Positions 1 through 6,851 of a DNA stretch of 54,878 nucleotides are shown here, one piece after another. Under the pieces are notes generated by a model that saw nothing but the letters and a program-made list of their open reading frames with translations, was not told where the DNA came from and searched no databases. The position numbers and the translations under genes are program-made. Source of the DNA: an uncultured Lachnospiraceae bacterium (GTDB taxonomy: Bacteria; Bacillota; Clostridia; Lachnospirales; Lachnospiraceae); the NCBI GenBank assembly GCA_946554445.1, contig CAMNSD010000029.1:1-54878 (forward strand), in the 5' to 3' direction. Each line of letters starts with the position of its first letter. Position 1 is the first letter of the stretch.

Positions 1-267
1 ATACAGTCCTTGGAGAGGGACTATAAACACTACTACTTTATAATACGAGGATGGTATAGCAAAATGGCACTAGAGGATTATAATCCGATAGATTACAAGG
101 TAGTCTTACCTGTAGACGAAAATGAGGATGTTAGTTGTCCTCGTTGCGGATTTGAAGAAATTTATTATCATAACGGAGAGTATGTCTGCTTAAATTGTGA
201 ATGCACTCTTTCAGAACAAGAAATAGTAGATTGTTGTGGAACTGATATTTATGTGCTTGATATATAA
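1..267 (+). CDS. Zinc-ribbon-like small protein, probably 5'-truncated by the window edge
   Basis: The reading frame is open to the first base, so the gene may start outside the window. Internal candidate starts are TTG at 10 and ATG at 64, the latter with a GAGG about ten bases upstream. Two CxxC pairs (SCPRCG and VCLNCEC) about 20 residues apart form a likely zinc ribbon, followed by a further CC pair near the C-terminus. The family is not recognised. It sits in an AT-rich accessory stretch and is followed by a second small gene in the same direction after about 50 bases, so the two may be co-transcribed. A metal-binding role is inferred only from the cysteine spacing. Confidence 0.5.
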   Translation: MQSLERDYKHYYFIIRGWYSKMALEDYNPIDYKVVLPVDENEDVSCPRCGFEEIYYHNGEYVCLNCECTLSEQEIVDCCGTDIYVLDI

Positions 268-317
268 AATTCTCCGTAGACTATCATTTCTTTAACACAA
301 ATAAAGGAGATAAAGAA

Positions 318-524
318 TTGGCTAAGTATAAAGTTGATATTGCCGATTTATCGGGTAATCTTATCGAAACATTAGATGAAACATTTGATTCTTATGAAGA
401 TGCCGAATATGAAGCTCAACAATGGATTTCGGATTATTCAGCAGGAGCTGATGTGTTACAACTTGCAGGAGAAGCCTATGGCGATCCAGATGATGTAGAT
501 TATGAAATTTATGAAGCAACATAA
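318..524 (+). CDS. Small very acidic protein of unknown function
   Basis: This 68-residue protein starts at a TTG codon with an excellent ribosome binding site (AAAGGAGA at 303-310) eight bases upstream, which fixes the start. It is strongly acidic (many Asp and Glu, few Lys or Arg), with no cysteines, no membrane segment and no recognised motif. Small acidic proteins of this kind are common in conjugative elements and phages, but no specific family is claimed. A strong hairpin terminator follows 24 bases after the stop, so this gene ends the small plus-strand unit at the left edge. Confidence 0.5.
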   Translation: MAKYKVDIADLSGNLIETLDETFDSYEDAEYEAQQWISDYSAGADVLQLAGEAYGDPDDVDYEIYEAT

Positions 525-548
525 CTTATATTCTGTATTAACAAACAA

Positions 549-581
549 GAGGTTGTTAGAAAAAAACTGTCTAACAACCTC
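549..581 (+). terminator. Hairpin terminator after the acidic small gene
   Basis: A perfect 12-bp inverted repeat (GAGGTTGTTAGA and its complement TCTAACAACCTC) encloses a 9-base A-rich loop. The downstream tract (CTATCACAATTATCTTTATT) is only moderately T-rich. It lies just after the stop at 524 and is best read as the transcription terminator of the plus-strand pair. Confidence 0.6.
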
Positions 582-665
582 TATCACAATTATCTTTATT
601 GAGAACTTGTAAACCGTTTGCTCCGCAAATTTTTTCTTTCAGAAAAAACAGGCGGTTGACAAGTT

Positions 666-807
666 GGTTACACTTTTGGTTACACTCGATTAGCTGATGT
701 GCGGAAAGCTCCTTTCTATGAGGGTTTGCGGTACAGGGAAATTCGTTCAAGTCCCATCTTCCGCAGTCAGAAAAGGAAACCTTAAGGTAAATGAGGTTTC
801 CTTTTTT
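666..807 (+). repeat. Attachment-site-like repeat R1 with tRNA-Leu-like 3' end
   Basis: About 140 bp that recurs, with divergence, at 2191-2326. The best conserved core is an exact 36-bp direct repeat at 746-781. It begins with TTCAAGTCCCATCTTCCGCA, which looks like the T-loop and acceptor 3' half of a leucine tRNA. The matching 5' half of the T stem is absent, so this is not a tRNA gene. The upstream part carries a doubled GGTTACAC motif. A Rho-independent hairpin (AAGGAAACC / GGTTTCCTT plus a T run, 773-807) closes the unit. It fits an att site left by a tRNA-targeting integrase. Confidence 0.6.
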
Positions 808-826
808 AATTCATTTCTATAATCAA

Positions 827-1108
827 CTATTCATCAAATAAATCCGCATGTGTGCCTGTGTCAATCAATGTCAATGTTAATATATCATCTTCTATCAGAT
901 ATATTAATAACCAATCTGGCTGAATATGACATTCTCGATACCCTTTATAGTTTCCACTAAGAGCATGGTCTCTATTTTTTGCTTCCAAAGGAATTTTGTG
1001 TAGTAATCGTTCTACAATATCCTCCAATAAAGAAATATTTAATCCCCGCTTTTTAGCAATCTTCAATCCTCTTTTAAATTTGCCGGTAAGGACTAACTCA
1101 TATTTCAT
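827..1108 (-). CDS. yafQ: YafQ/RelE-family mRNA interferase toxin
   Basis: This 93-residue basic protein has the size and pattern of the YafQ branch of the RelE toxins. These are ribosome-dependent endoribonucleases that cut mRNA during translation. The C-terminal half shows the family signature: RECHIQPDWLLIY, then a hydrophobic strand and GTHADLF, with the histidines and the final Phe corresponding to the active-site region. It starts at 1108 and overlaps the stop of the antitoxin gene by four bases (ATGA), the usual translational coupling of such pairs. Transcription from the antitoxin promoter and autoregulation by the pair are expected from the family rather than shown here. Confidence 0.88.
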   Translation of the reverse strand: MKYELVLTGKFKRGLKIAKKRGLNISLLEDIVERLLHKIPLEAKNRDHALSGNYKGYRECHIQPDWLLIYLIEDDILTLTLIDTGTHADLFDE

Positions 1109-1377
1109 AAATCAATGTCCTCCAGCGCTTCCGCAAAACTGCCGTATCTCTTTGTTTTAGGATCTCTACTGATTTGTTTTGCTTCTTCCATCGCCTCTAT
1201 CACTTCCTGCTTATATTTAGGAAGTTCCACACTGAAAGGAAGTCCGCCGCGCATAATCGCCTGTCTCAAAAACATATTTACAGCACTGGACATGTCAATT
1301 CCAAGTTGATTAAACAATTCTACTGCTTGTTTTTTCACATCTTCTTCTATTCTTATTTGTGTTTGCACAGTTGCCAT
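1105..1377 (-). CDS. dinJ: RelB/DinJ-family antitoxin
   Basis: This 90-residue protein has an N-terminal ribbon-helix-helix segment (roughly residues 1-45, including RIEEDVKKQAVELFNQLGID and SSAVNMFLRQ), which in DinJ/RelB binds the operon promoter. A C-terminal tail (about 50-90) would wrap the toxin. It is the first gene of the toxin-antitoxin operon. The stop overlaps the toxin start. A second, truncated copy of its C-terminal half lies at 3042-3181, so the locus has been duplicated and partly lost. The 1378-1518 spacer upstream is AT-rich and should hold the autoregulated promoter. Confidence 0.88.
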   Translation of the reverse strand: MATVQTQIRIEEDVKKQAVELFNQLGIDMSSAVNMFLRQAIMRGGLPFSVELPKYKQEVIEAMEEAKQISRDPKTKRYGSFAEALEDIDL

Positions 1378-1518
1378 AAGTTCACCTTCTTTCTTCTATG
1401 ATTAGAGTATATCATTTTGTTTACATTGTCAATCACTTCTAGTATTACTCTATTAGACATTTTAAGCAGATAATTACGTTTAACCAATTAATCCTACAAC
1501 CAGAAAGCGATATTGAAG

Positions 1519-2073
1519 TTATTTGTTATTCGTAAAAAAATCTAAAATGCTATTTAATCCCAAAAGCACTTTTTTATCATCAATTGCCGGTCTTTTATTG
1601 GTATTATGGCTATATACTGCATCATGAATATTATAACAATTCATATGATGCAAAAGAGTACATGCAGTACTATAAGCTGTATCTATATGACCATCGCCTC
1701 CCCCAACTAATATAACTGCACCTCTTTTAGATTTTGTAATTGGTTCTTCCTTTCTAAAAAATCTAGCACAAAAATATGTTTGAAGTCTACTTCCAACTTC
1801 TAACAGTTTTCCAGTCAATTCTGAAAAATAAAGCGGTGAAGCTATCAAAATATTATCACATTCTTGTATGTACTTATATATTTCCTGCATTTCATCGTTT
1901 ATTACACATCCATTATTTTTCCAACAATATCGGCAATCAAGACAAGGTGAAATATTACACCTATAGGCATCTATAATCCTATAGTCTCCTACAATTTTTT
2001 CAGTGATTTTATTAATAAGACTGCGAGTATCGCCATTTATTCTTGGGGAGCCATTTAGTATTAAAGTTTTCAT
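1519..2073 (-). CDS. Flavodoxin-fold NAD(P)H-dependent reductase, iron-sulfur-flavoprotein-like
   Basis: The N-terminus KTLILNGSPRINGDTRSL is the FMN-phosphate-binding loop of the NADPH-dependent FMN reductase/flavodoxin-like fold. A cysteine cluster (CLDCRYCWKNNGC, about residues 45-57) sits where iron-sulfur flavoproteins carry an Fe-S ligand motif. SPLYFSELTGKL is the second flavin-contacting loop. The likely role is electron transfer or reduction of small substrates in the cytoplasm. The substrate is unknown. The start at 2073 was chosen because GAGGAGG lies directly upstream at 2079-2086; a longer start at 2088 lacks this. It stands alone between the toxin-antitoxin pair and repeat R2, consistent with carriage on a mobile unit. 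Confidence 0.8.
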   Translation of the reverse strand: MKTLILNGSPRINGDTRSLINKITEKIVGDYRIIDAYRCNISPCLDCRYCWKNNGCVINDEMQEIYKYIQECDNILIASPLYFSELTGKLLEVGSRLQTYFCARFFRKEEPITKSKRGAVILVGGGDGHIDTAYSTACTLLHHMNCYNIHDAVYSHNTNKRPAIDDKKVLLGLNSILDFFTNNK

Positions 2074-2190
2074 TATTGACCTCCTCAAAATTCTTTTTAT
2101 CCAATTGTACCTTTATACTATAATATAAAACAATTTCTTAAGTCAAAACATGTATTCAAAGTTTATCCTCAATGCGGCAGCAAAACTTTA

Positions 2191-2326
2191 GTTACACTTT
2201 GGTTACACTACGAAGATGATGTGTCGAAAAGCCCCTTTCTATCAGTATTTTTCACAAGTAACAATCCTTCAAGTCCCATCTTCCGCAGTCAGAAAAGGAA
2301 ACCGTGGGAATGGCAGGTTTTCCTTT
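2191..2326 (+). repeat. Attachment-site-like repeat R2, second copy of R1
   Basis: Second copy of the R1 unit. The exact 36-bp core lies at 2268-2303. It is preceded by the same doubled GTTACAC motif and followed by a hairpin with GGAAACC / GGTTTTCC arms and a T run. R1 and R2 are in the same orientation and bracket about 1.5 kb with the toxin-antitoxin pair and the flavoprotein. That arrangement is expected for tandem integrations, or for the two ends of a small element, at a tRNA 3' end. Confidence 0.6.
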
Positions 2327-2472
2327 TTTATTTCTCGCAATCATAATTATCCCTCGCTTTCTAATAGTACAGAAAGATTCCAAATCTCTATCATCTTATA
2401 TCCTTCTAAGTATTATTTTAATTTACTATATGTTCACTTATTAGCAATAGAAAATTCAGCAAACTGGAATTG

Positions 2473-2970
2473 TTAGCCAAACATTTTGAATAAATAATCA
2501 TCTATATCAACTCTTGAGCGAAAGATATAAATACTTTTTTCGCTTTTGTATCTGTCAAGCAAATTATATACAATTGGCAATTCATTTTTAGGGAAATCAA
2601 TAATCCATTGTCTAAATTCCTCATCAAATTCTGTTTCAATCCATGGCATATCTACACGTTGTTTTCCTATGCGTGCTTCTGCTCCAGCCAAACATTTCTC
2701 TACTGGAAAATCCAGTAAAAATATAGTTTCACACGCCTGAATACGCATTTCAAGTGTTCTTCCGTAATTTCCGTCAATAATCCATTGGTCTTTTAAAACA
2801 ATTTCTTTTAATTTCTTGTCAAATGTATTTCTGTCAACAGTTGTTCTGTCAGGTTTATGCCATAACAGATCAAGATAATATAAAGGTAAGTGAGTTTTAT
2901 CACTCAATATTCTTGCAAATGTACTTTTTCCTGCGCCCGGACAACCGATTATTATTGCCTTTTGAAACAT
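2473..2970 (-). CDS. P-loop nucleotide kinase-like protein (FlaR/topology-modulation family)
   Basis: This 165-residue protein has a perfect Walker A motif near the N-terminus (GCPGAGKST, residues 9-17). A conserved LDLLWHKPD segment and DGNYGRTLEMR follow, the hallmarks of the adenylate-kinase-related proteins annotated as DNA topology modulation protein FlaR. IFLLDFPVEKC resembles a strand leading to the lid region. The biochemical substrate is not established for most members, so a nucleotide or small-molecule kinase is the safest call. Length fits the family. It is a single-gene unit on the minus strand, preceded at 3007-3047 by a sequence resembling the ones upstream of the GNAT gene and the isochorismatase gene. 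Confidence 0.8.
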   Translation of the reverse strand: MFQKAIIIGCPGAGKSTFARILSDKTHLPLYYLDLLWHKPDRTTVDRNTFDKKLKEIVLKDQWIIDGNYGRTLEMRIQACETIFLLDFPVEKCLAGAEARIGKQRVDMPWIETEFDEEFRQWIIDFPKNELPIVYNLLDRYKSEKSIYIFRSRVDIDDYLFKMFG

Positions 2971-3006
2971 AAAAAGGTCACCTACAAAACAAACTAACTG
3001 AATGAT

Positions 3007-3047
3007 AAATCCCGATTTACCTTATGTTTTTTCATTTTACTCTATAT
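3007..3047 (-). repeat. Recurring ~40-bp junction sequence, copy A
   Basis: This AT-rich segment lies upstream of the P-loop kinase gene. It contains AAATCCCGATTTA, also present at 9715-9727, and TTCATTTTACTCTAT, also present at 3774-3788. On the minus strand it carries a TAAAAT box that could be a -10 element. Related segments precede two other accessory genes. Confidence 0.4.
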
Positions 3048-3181
3048 GGGGCAATCAATGTCCTCCAGCGCTTCCGCAAAACTGCCGTATCTCTTTGTTT
3101 TAGAATCTCTGCTAATTTGTTTTGCTTCTTCCATAGTTTCTATCACTTCCTGCTTATATTTAGGAAGTTCCACACTAAAAG
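3042..3181 (-). pseudogene. Truncated RelB/DinJ antitoxin (C-terminal half only)
   Basis: The sequence 3054-3181 is nearly identical to 1111-1238, the 3' half of the intact antitoxin gene. It encodes FSVELPKYKQEVIETMEEAK and onward to ALEDID. It then runs into CPI and a TAG stop instead of the normal end. The ribbon-helix-helix half is missing upstream and no toxin gene follows. It is a decayed duplicate. It could not repress DNA, though a tail-only fragment might in principle still bind toxin. Confidence 0.75.
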
Positions 3182-3284
3182 TCTCTTATATTGTATATCA
3201 ATTTAATTACAATGTTAATCAGACGTATTGATGATATTATTTAAAGTACCATTTTTATGCACTATCATCACAAACCTGAATTTA

Positions 3285-3728
3285 TCAATTCCTTTTCATA
3301 TACAGTAATGGATAAGGATTTCCTTGTTCGTCTAATTCAGTTCTTTTATAAACCTCAAAACCCATGTGTTCATAAAAACCTTTTGCAGGAGGATTTTGTT
3401 CATTGACCGCAAGTTCATTGATTGAATAATTTTCAATGCCATATTGCAGTAATTGCTTCCCAATTCCTTGTCCTCTGCTTTCATTTGAAATAAATAACAT
3501 TTCAAGCATTTTATCTGCAACTCCCATAAAGCCCATTGGATTTCCGTTATCATCCTTTGCAACCACCAAAATAGGGACAACATTTAAGGCTTGTGGAACA
3601 TATTGTTTGACATTGCTTATCTCATCATCTGATAAAAATAAATGAGTAGCTTTAACTGAACTCTCCCATACTTTTAATAATTGTTCAACTAATACAGTGG
3701 TTCTGTCTTTTACTTCTATAATTTTCAT
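3285..3728 (-). CDS. GNAT-family N-acetyltransferase
   Basis: This 147-residue protein covers one GNAT domain. The acetyl-CoA pyrophosphate-binding motif is clear (SRGQGIGKQLLQYG, about residues 84-97). It is followed by the motif-B region NPPAKGFYEHMGFEVYKR, where the Tyr and the GF turn are conserved. The N-terminus KIIEVKDRTTVLVEQLLKVW matches the small acetyltransferase subgroup that often takes amino acids, amines or antibiotics. The true substrate cannot be read from sequence. It is a lone minus-strand gene in the accessory zone with its own upstream repeat-like junction at about 3750-3790. Confidence 0.85.
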   Translation of the reverse strand: MKIIEVKDRTTVLVEQLLKVWESSVKATHLFLSDDEISNVKQYVPQALNVVPILVVAKDDNGNPMGFMGVADKMLEMLFISNESRGQGIGKQLLQYGIENYSINELAVNEQNPPAKGFYEHMGFEVYKRTELDEQGNPYPLLYMKRN

Positions 3729-3749
3729 ACTCTTAACCTCTGGAACTTA

Positions 3750-3790
3750 CAATTTGTCCCATGTATTCTGTATTTCATTTTACTCTATCT
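3750..3790 (-). repeat. Recurring ~40-bp junction sequence, copy B
   Basis: This segment upstream of the GNAT gene shares TTCATTTTACTCTAT with the copy at 3031-3045, plus weaker similarity on the gene-proximal side. It also overlaps the end of the broken gene that lies upstream, so part of the similarity could come from shared coding ends. Confidence 0.35.
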
Positions 3791-4074
3791 GGAACACTGT
3801 TTTTTTCTTTGTCGGCCTGCTTGCCCATGCCTGGTATCGCATTTAAATATAATATTTCTTGAACAACATCCCCATCTCCTTCTGAAATAAGAACGCTAAA
3901 GGCAGACCACAATGGCCTGCCCTTCTTGCTGACATGTTATTTTACTCCACGGCGGTAGACTCTGGCAATCCTATTGCCATCAAATCCGTCTACATGAATC
4001 ACACGGTTCCAGTCTATTTCACCGTTCACATTGCCTTCTGCAAGGTACATCTATGCTGCTGGGAACGACTCAAA
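3775..4074 (-). pseudogene. Broken gene of unknown family with in-frame stops
   Basis: One minus-strand frame holds protein-like segments separated by stops. The first runs from 4050 to 3937 (MYLAEGNVNGEIDWNRVIHV, then DGFDGNRIARVYRRGVK). The second ends at 3775 (KKGRPLWSAFSVLISEGDGD, then VVQEILYLNAIPGMGKQ). The composition is clearly coding-like and the frame is kept across the stop at 3937-3939. That could mean two small neighbouring genes, or one gene broken by nonsense mutations. An upstream in-frame TAG at 4051-4053 precedes the first Met. I do not recognise the family. Confidence 0.4.
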
Positions 4075-4082
4075 CACACTTA

Positions 4083-4304
4083 TTATTTAAAGATACCCTT
4101 TAAAGCGCCAGCCGCCTTAGATACATTATCCATCGTCAGCTTTGCTTTTACCCCATCAATGATCTTCATGACAACATCATCTGGCAGATCAATCCCAATT
4201 ACGTTCTCTATTACCTTTACCGGCTCTTTTTCAAATTGTTCTTTCATATTCGGATTTTTAGAAACTTCCTCTACAATCTTATTGATTTGTCCTTTAATAT
4301 CCAT
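4083..4304 (-). CDS. Small conserved protein resembling nitrile-hydratase-like leader peptides
   Basis: This 73-residue protein starts at ATG 4304 with GGAGGA seven bases upstream; an in-frame Met pair at 4322 has no such site. The body (KNPNMKEQFEKEPVKVIENV, then IGIDLPDDVVMKIIDGVKAK) resembles the recognition helix and LP-D turn of nitrile-hydratase-alpha-like leader peptides of ribosomal natural products. The C-terminus is Gly/Ala/Lys rich (KAAGALKGIFK) with no Cys, Ser or Thr core. No modifying enzyme or exporter is adjacent. It may be one of the orphan clostridial proteins that share this fold rather than a precursor. Confidence 0.6.
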   Translation of the reverse strand: MDIKGQINKIVEEVSKNPNMKEQFEKEPVKVIENVIGIDLPDDVVMKIIDGVKAKLTMDNVSKAAGALKGIFK

Positions 4305-4527
4305 CTCTTGTTCCTCCATCATTATAGGTATCTGTTTTACGGCCTTATTGTATAATACATTTGTCTAAAGTTCAAGGAACAAAATCTTTCGGATTCTGTT
4401 TAACAGCCCCCTGTCTTGCAAATCCCGATTGTGATTTGATGATTCTTAAGGGTAATATTAGCTGTTATATTTTATTATTAAAAAAAATCCTCGCTAACCC
4501 TTGAAAACACTAAGTTTATCGCAGGTG

Positions 4528-4636
4528 AGTTTTCCCTTAAAGTTTCCCTTGCGTTATATCTTCCCACAGATCATTACAAACCCTGATAAGGGAAAACTGA
4601 GGGCACAAGATGTCCGGTGGACATCTGCTCTGTGCC
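4528..4636. other. Nested inverted repeats in a non-coding stretch (4305-4740)
   Basis: The gap between the small gene and the next remnant contains two dyads. AGTTTTCCCTT (4528-4538) pairs with AAGGGAAAACT (4588-4598). Then GATGTCC-GGT-GGACATC (4609-4625) is flanked by GGCACA (4602-4607) and TGTGCC (4631-4636). The arrangement resembles the stem-loops of conjugative origins or of leader RNAs, but no relaxase gene is present in the window, so the role is open. Confidence 0.4.
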
Positions 4637-4740
4637 GACCGAAGCGGAGCGGAGACAACAAAACCACATAAAACATTATATACGGGAATTGTGAACTGTT
4701 GAAATGCTTTCAAAAAAACAATGAAAAGAGGACATATAAA

Positions 4741-5052
4741 ATGAATATGATTTATGCAACATACAATATCCACCATAACAGCATTGACGTATACACCCAC
4801 GCAGGTTATTTCTTACGGATAGACTGCAATAGAGCAGAAGAATTGAAAACTACTCCCTGCTCTTAATGTGCCTTAAATGCTCTGGCTATAGACGAACCGC
4901 TTGAATATGCCCGATTATATCTTGAAGGAAATATGCAGATGTGGGTGGATGCCGAAGATTCATTAGAATTATATTAAAATGAATTTGCCGAGCTTGTGTT
5001 CCTGCCTGCTACACAAAACGCCCCGGAAATGCCCTTAAAATTTTCCCACTAA
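4741..5052 (+). pseudogene. DUF6061-like small gene broken by in-frame stops
   Basis: Reading from ATG 4741 gives MNMIYATYNIHHNSIDVYTH and then AGYFLRIDCNRAEELK. Further on come EPLEYARLYLEGNMQMWVDA and a final segment to 5052. TAA stops interrupt the frame at 4864-4866 and 4975-4977. The opening pattern and the EPLEYARLYL motif match the small DUF6061-type proteins that accompany conjugative elements. GAAAAGAGG lies upstream as a ribosome binding site. The frame is otherwise intact, so decay is recent. Its end abuts the end of the AraC gene. Confidence 0.65.
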
Positions 5053-6015
5053 TCAAATACCTTTTTCCACACCTCTGTACTCTCTAGGAGAATAGCCCGT
5101 TTTCTCCTTAAAACATTTCCCGAAATGGCTTACTTGATGAAAACCCACACAGGCAGAAATATCACTGACGGGCTGATCTGTTTTTTTAAGCAGCTCTGCC
5201 GCCTTTGACAGCCGATATTCCATTAAGTATTTATAGGGCGTAGTCTGCAACGTCAAATTGAAACACCTTAAACATTCTGATTTACTCACGCTTGCGCTTT
5301 CCGCTATATCTTCCAATGTCAAATCTTCCGGGTAGTGCTGTTCAATACAGCGCAGGAATTTCTGCATACGCATACTGACGGTACTTTCCTGCTGTTTTGG
5401 TGGCAACAGAATATTCTTTCTCATAGTAAGCCAAAGAGCAGCCAAAAGCACCAATACCTCATAGACATAAAATCCTCGTCTATCGGTGCTGTCCGACTCG
5501 CAAACACTTCGCTCGCGCCTGTACTGTAGGCGCTGTGCTCCTGTATCGCCGCTTGAATAACAGCAGCTCAGCTCTGAAAGCCTACACAAAAGCGACAATG
5601 CCTTTTCCTGCCATTCTTCCCCGCTTGTAAAATGAAAAAGGGAAAACTGCTCATTTTCTACAACAACATCAACAAACAGTTTCGCCGGACTATGGAAAGA
5701 AAATTCAAGGAACTGCGCCGGAAAAATAAAACTGTTATAGTGACATTCGCCCGTGCGCCGTACAAAATGCACCACATTCTTATTGATAAAAATACCCTCT
5801 CCCGCTTGCACGGAAACAGTATTGTCAAGCGTTTTTACTTCAATAGAACCACCTAAAACATAAATAAACTGTAAATCCTCATGCCAGTGCATGACTTGAA
5901 AGCCGGGATTGCGGGGATAGCTCCTGTCGTTAATCACATCAAGGACAAGATAAGGGAAATCAGTATCAACGTACAGATTTACAGAGTTGAGATAGGTTTC
6001 TTTTTCAGTTTTCAT
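5053..6015 (-). CDS. AraC-family regulator with N-terminal cupin domain
   Basis: The N-terminal half (about residues 20-150) is a cupin-like sensor, with the pattern HWHEDLQFIYVLGGSIEV and GEGIFINKNVVHFV. The C-terminal 100 residues carry the two helix-turn-helices of AraC proteins, ending in GFHQVSHFGKCFKEKTGYSP followed by REYRG. The start at 6015 was chosen for the AAAGGG nine bases upstream; alternatives are 6021 and 6033. It is divergent from the alkylation-repair operon across 140 bases, so it is the obvious candidate regulator of that operon. The inducer is unknown. The linker contains an odd Arg/Ser/Cys-rich stretch near residue 165. Confidence 0.88.
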   Translation of the reverse strand: MKTEKETYLNSVNLYVDTDFPYLVLDVINDRSYPRNPGFQVMHWHEDLQFIYVLGGSIEVKTLDNTVSVQAGEGIFINKNVVHFVRRTGECHYNSFIFPAQFLEFSFHSPAKLFVDVVVENEQFSLFHFTSGEEWQEKALSLLCRLSELSCCYSSGDTGAQRLQYRRERSVCESDSTDRRGFYVYEVLVLLAALWLTMRKNILLPPKQQESTVSMRMQKFLRCIEQHYPEDLTLEDIAESASVSKSECLRCFNLTLQTTPYKYLMEYRLSKAAELLKKTDQPVSDISACVGFHQVSHFGKCFKEKTGYSPREYRGVEKGI

Positions 6016-6155
6016 ATGCATACACCCTTTCATTTGAAGATATATTGATAATTTCTGACGTTTTATTGATATTATTTATCTGTTTTGTGTGATAAAATTA
6101 TAGTGAAAAGATGATAAGGTGTCAAGTTGCTTTTTGACAGACGGGAGGTGCAGAA

Positions 6156-6851
6156 TTGTATTTCGGATATAGCAACACAGAAACGGACTATTTGAAAAGC
6201 AAAGATAAGACTTTTGCGGAGGTTATTGATAAGATCGGTCATATAGAGCGTGAAATTGACACAGATTTATTTTCCTCTGTCATACACCACATCATAGGAC
6301 AGCAGATTTCTACAAAAGCACAGGCTACCATTTGGCAGCGAATGAGTGACTGCTTCGGGGAGGTAAACGCCGACAATATCCTGTCTGCGGGTATTCCTAA
6401 ATTACAGTCTTTCGGCATGACATTCCGCAAGGCTGAATATATCACGGACTTTGCGGGGAAAGTGCAATGCGGCGAATTTGATTTACAGGACATTTCTGAA
6501 CTGTCTGATATGGAAGCCATAAAAGAACTTTCTACCCTAAAGGGAATTGGAGTGTGGACGGCTGAAATGATTTTGCTGTTCTGCCTGCAAAGACCCGATA
6601 TTTTCAGTTATGACGATTTGGCAATACAGCGTGGGCTTCGCATGGTATATCATCACAGAAAGATAGACCGCCGATTATTTGAAAAGTACCGCAGACGGTT
6701 CAGCCCCTATTGCAGCATTGCCAGTCTGTATCTTTGGGCGGTAGCGGGCGACGAGGTACCGGGCATGAAAGATTATGCACCGAAAGGAAAACAGCAACAT
6801 GGAAAAACAAGAAAAAATAAGAGCGATCACAGAAAGAAACAAACAGTATGA
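6156..6851 (+). CDS. alkA: DNA-3-methyladenine glycosylase, AlkA/HhH-GPD type
   Basis: This base-excision-repair enzyme removes alkylated purines. The helix-hairpin-helix is visible as LKGIGVWTAEMILLF (about residues 128-142). The GPD-type catalytic aspartate is in FSYDDLAIQRGL shortly after. IIGQQISTKAQATIWQRM is the conserved DNA-contacting segment. At 231 residues it is the compact form lacking the N-terminal AlkA domain, as in many Firmicutes. The start is TTG 6156, supported by GGGAGGTG at 6143-6150. The gene opens a five-gene plus-strand operon and its last 53 bases overlap the Ada-domain gene. A lysine/arginine-rich tail follows the domain. Confidence 0.9.
   Translation: MYFGYSNTETDYLKSKDKTFAEVIDKIGHIEREIDTDLFSSVIHHIIGQQISTKAQATIWQRMSDCFGEVNADNILSAGIPKLQSFGMTFRKAEYITDFAGKVQCGEFDLQDISELSDMEAIKELSTLKGIGVWTAEMILLFCLQRPDIFSYDDLAIQRGLRMVYHHRKIDRRLFEKYRRRFSPYCSIASLYLWAVAGDEVPGMKDYAPKGKQQHGKTRKNKSDHRKKQTV

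Noticed and set aside
700..766. Possible complete tRNA gene at R1
   Set aside because: TGCGGAA and TTCCGCA could pair as an acceptor stem, but no anticodon arm fits and the T stem does not pair. Only the 3' tRNA-like end is present.
4537..4800. Minus-strand 87-residue frame
   Set aside because: It lies over inverted repeats and over the start of the DUF6061-like pseudogene, with no start signal and no recognisable protein pattern.
5480..5540. Repeat element inserted in frame in the AraC gene
   Set aside because: An Arg/Ser/Cys-rich linker there has partial similarity to the double-hairpin family, but the stems do not align well enough to support it.
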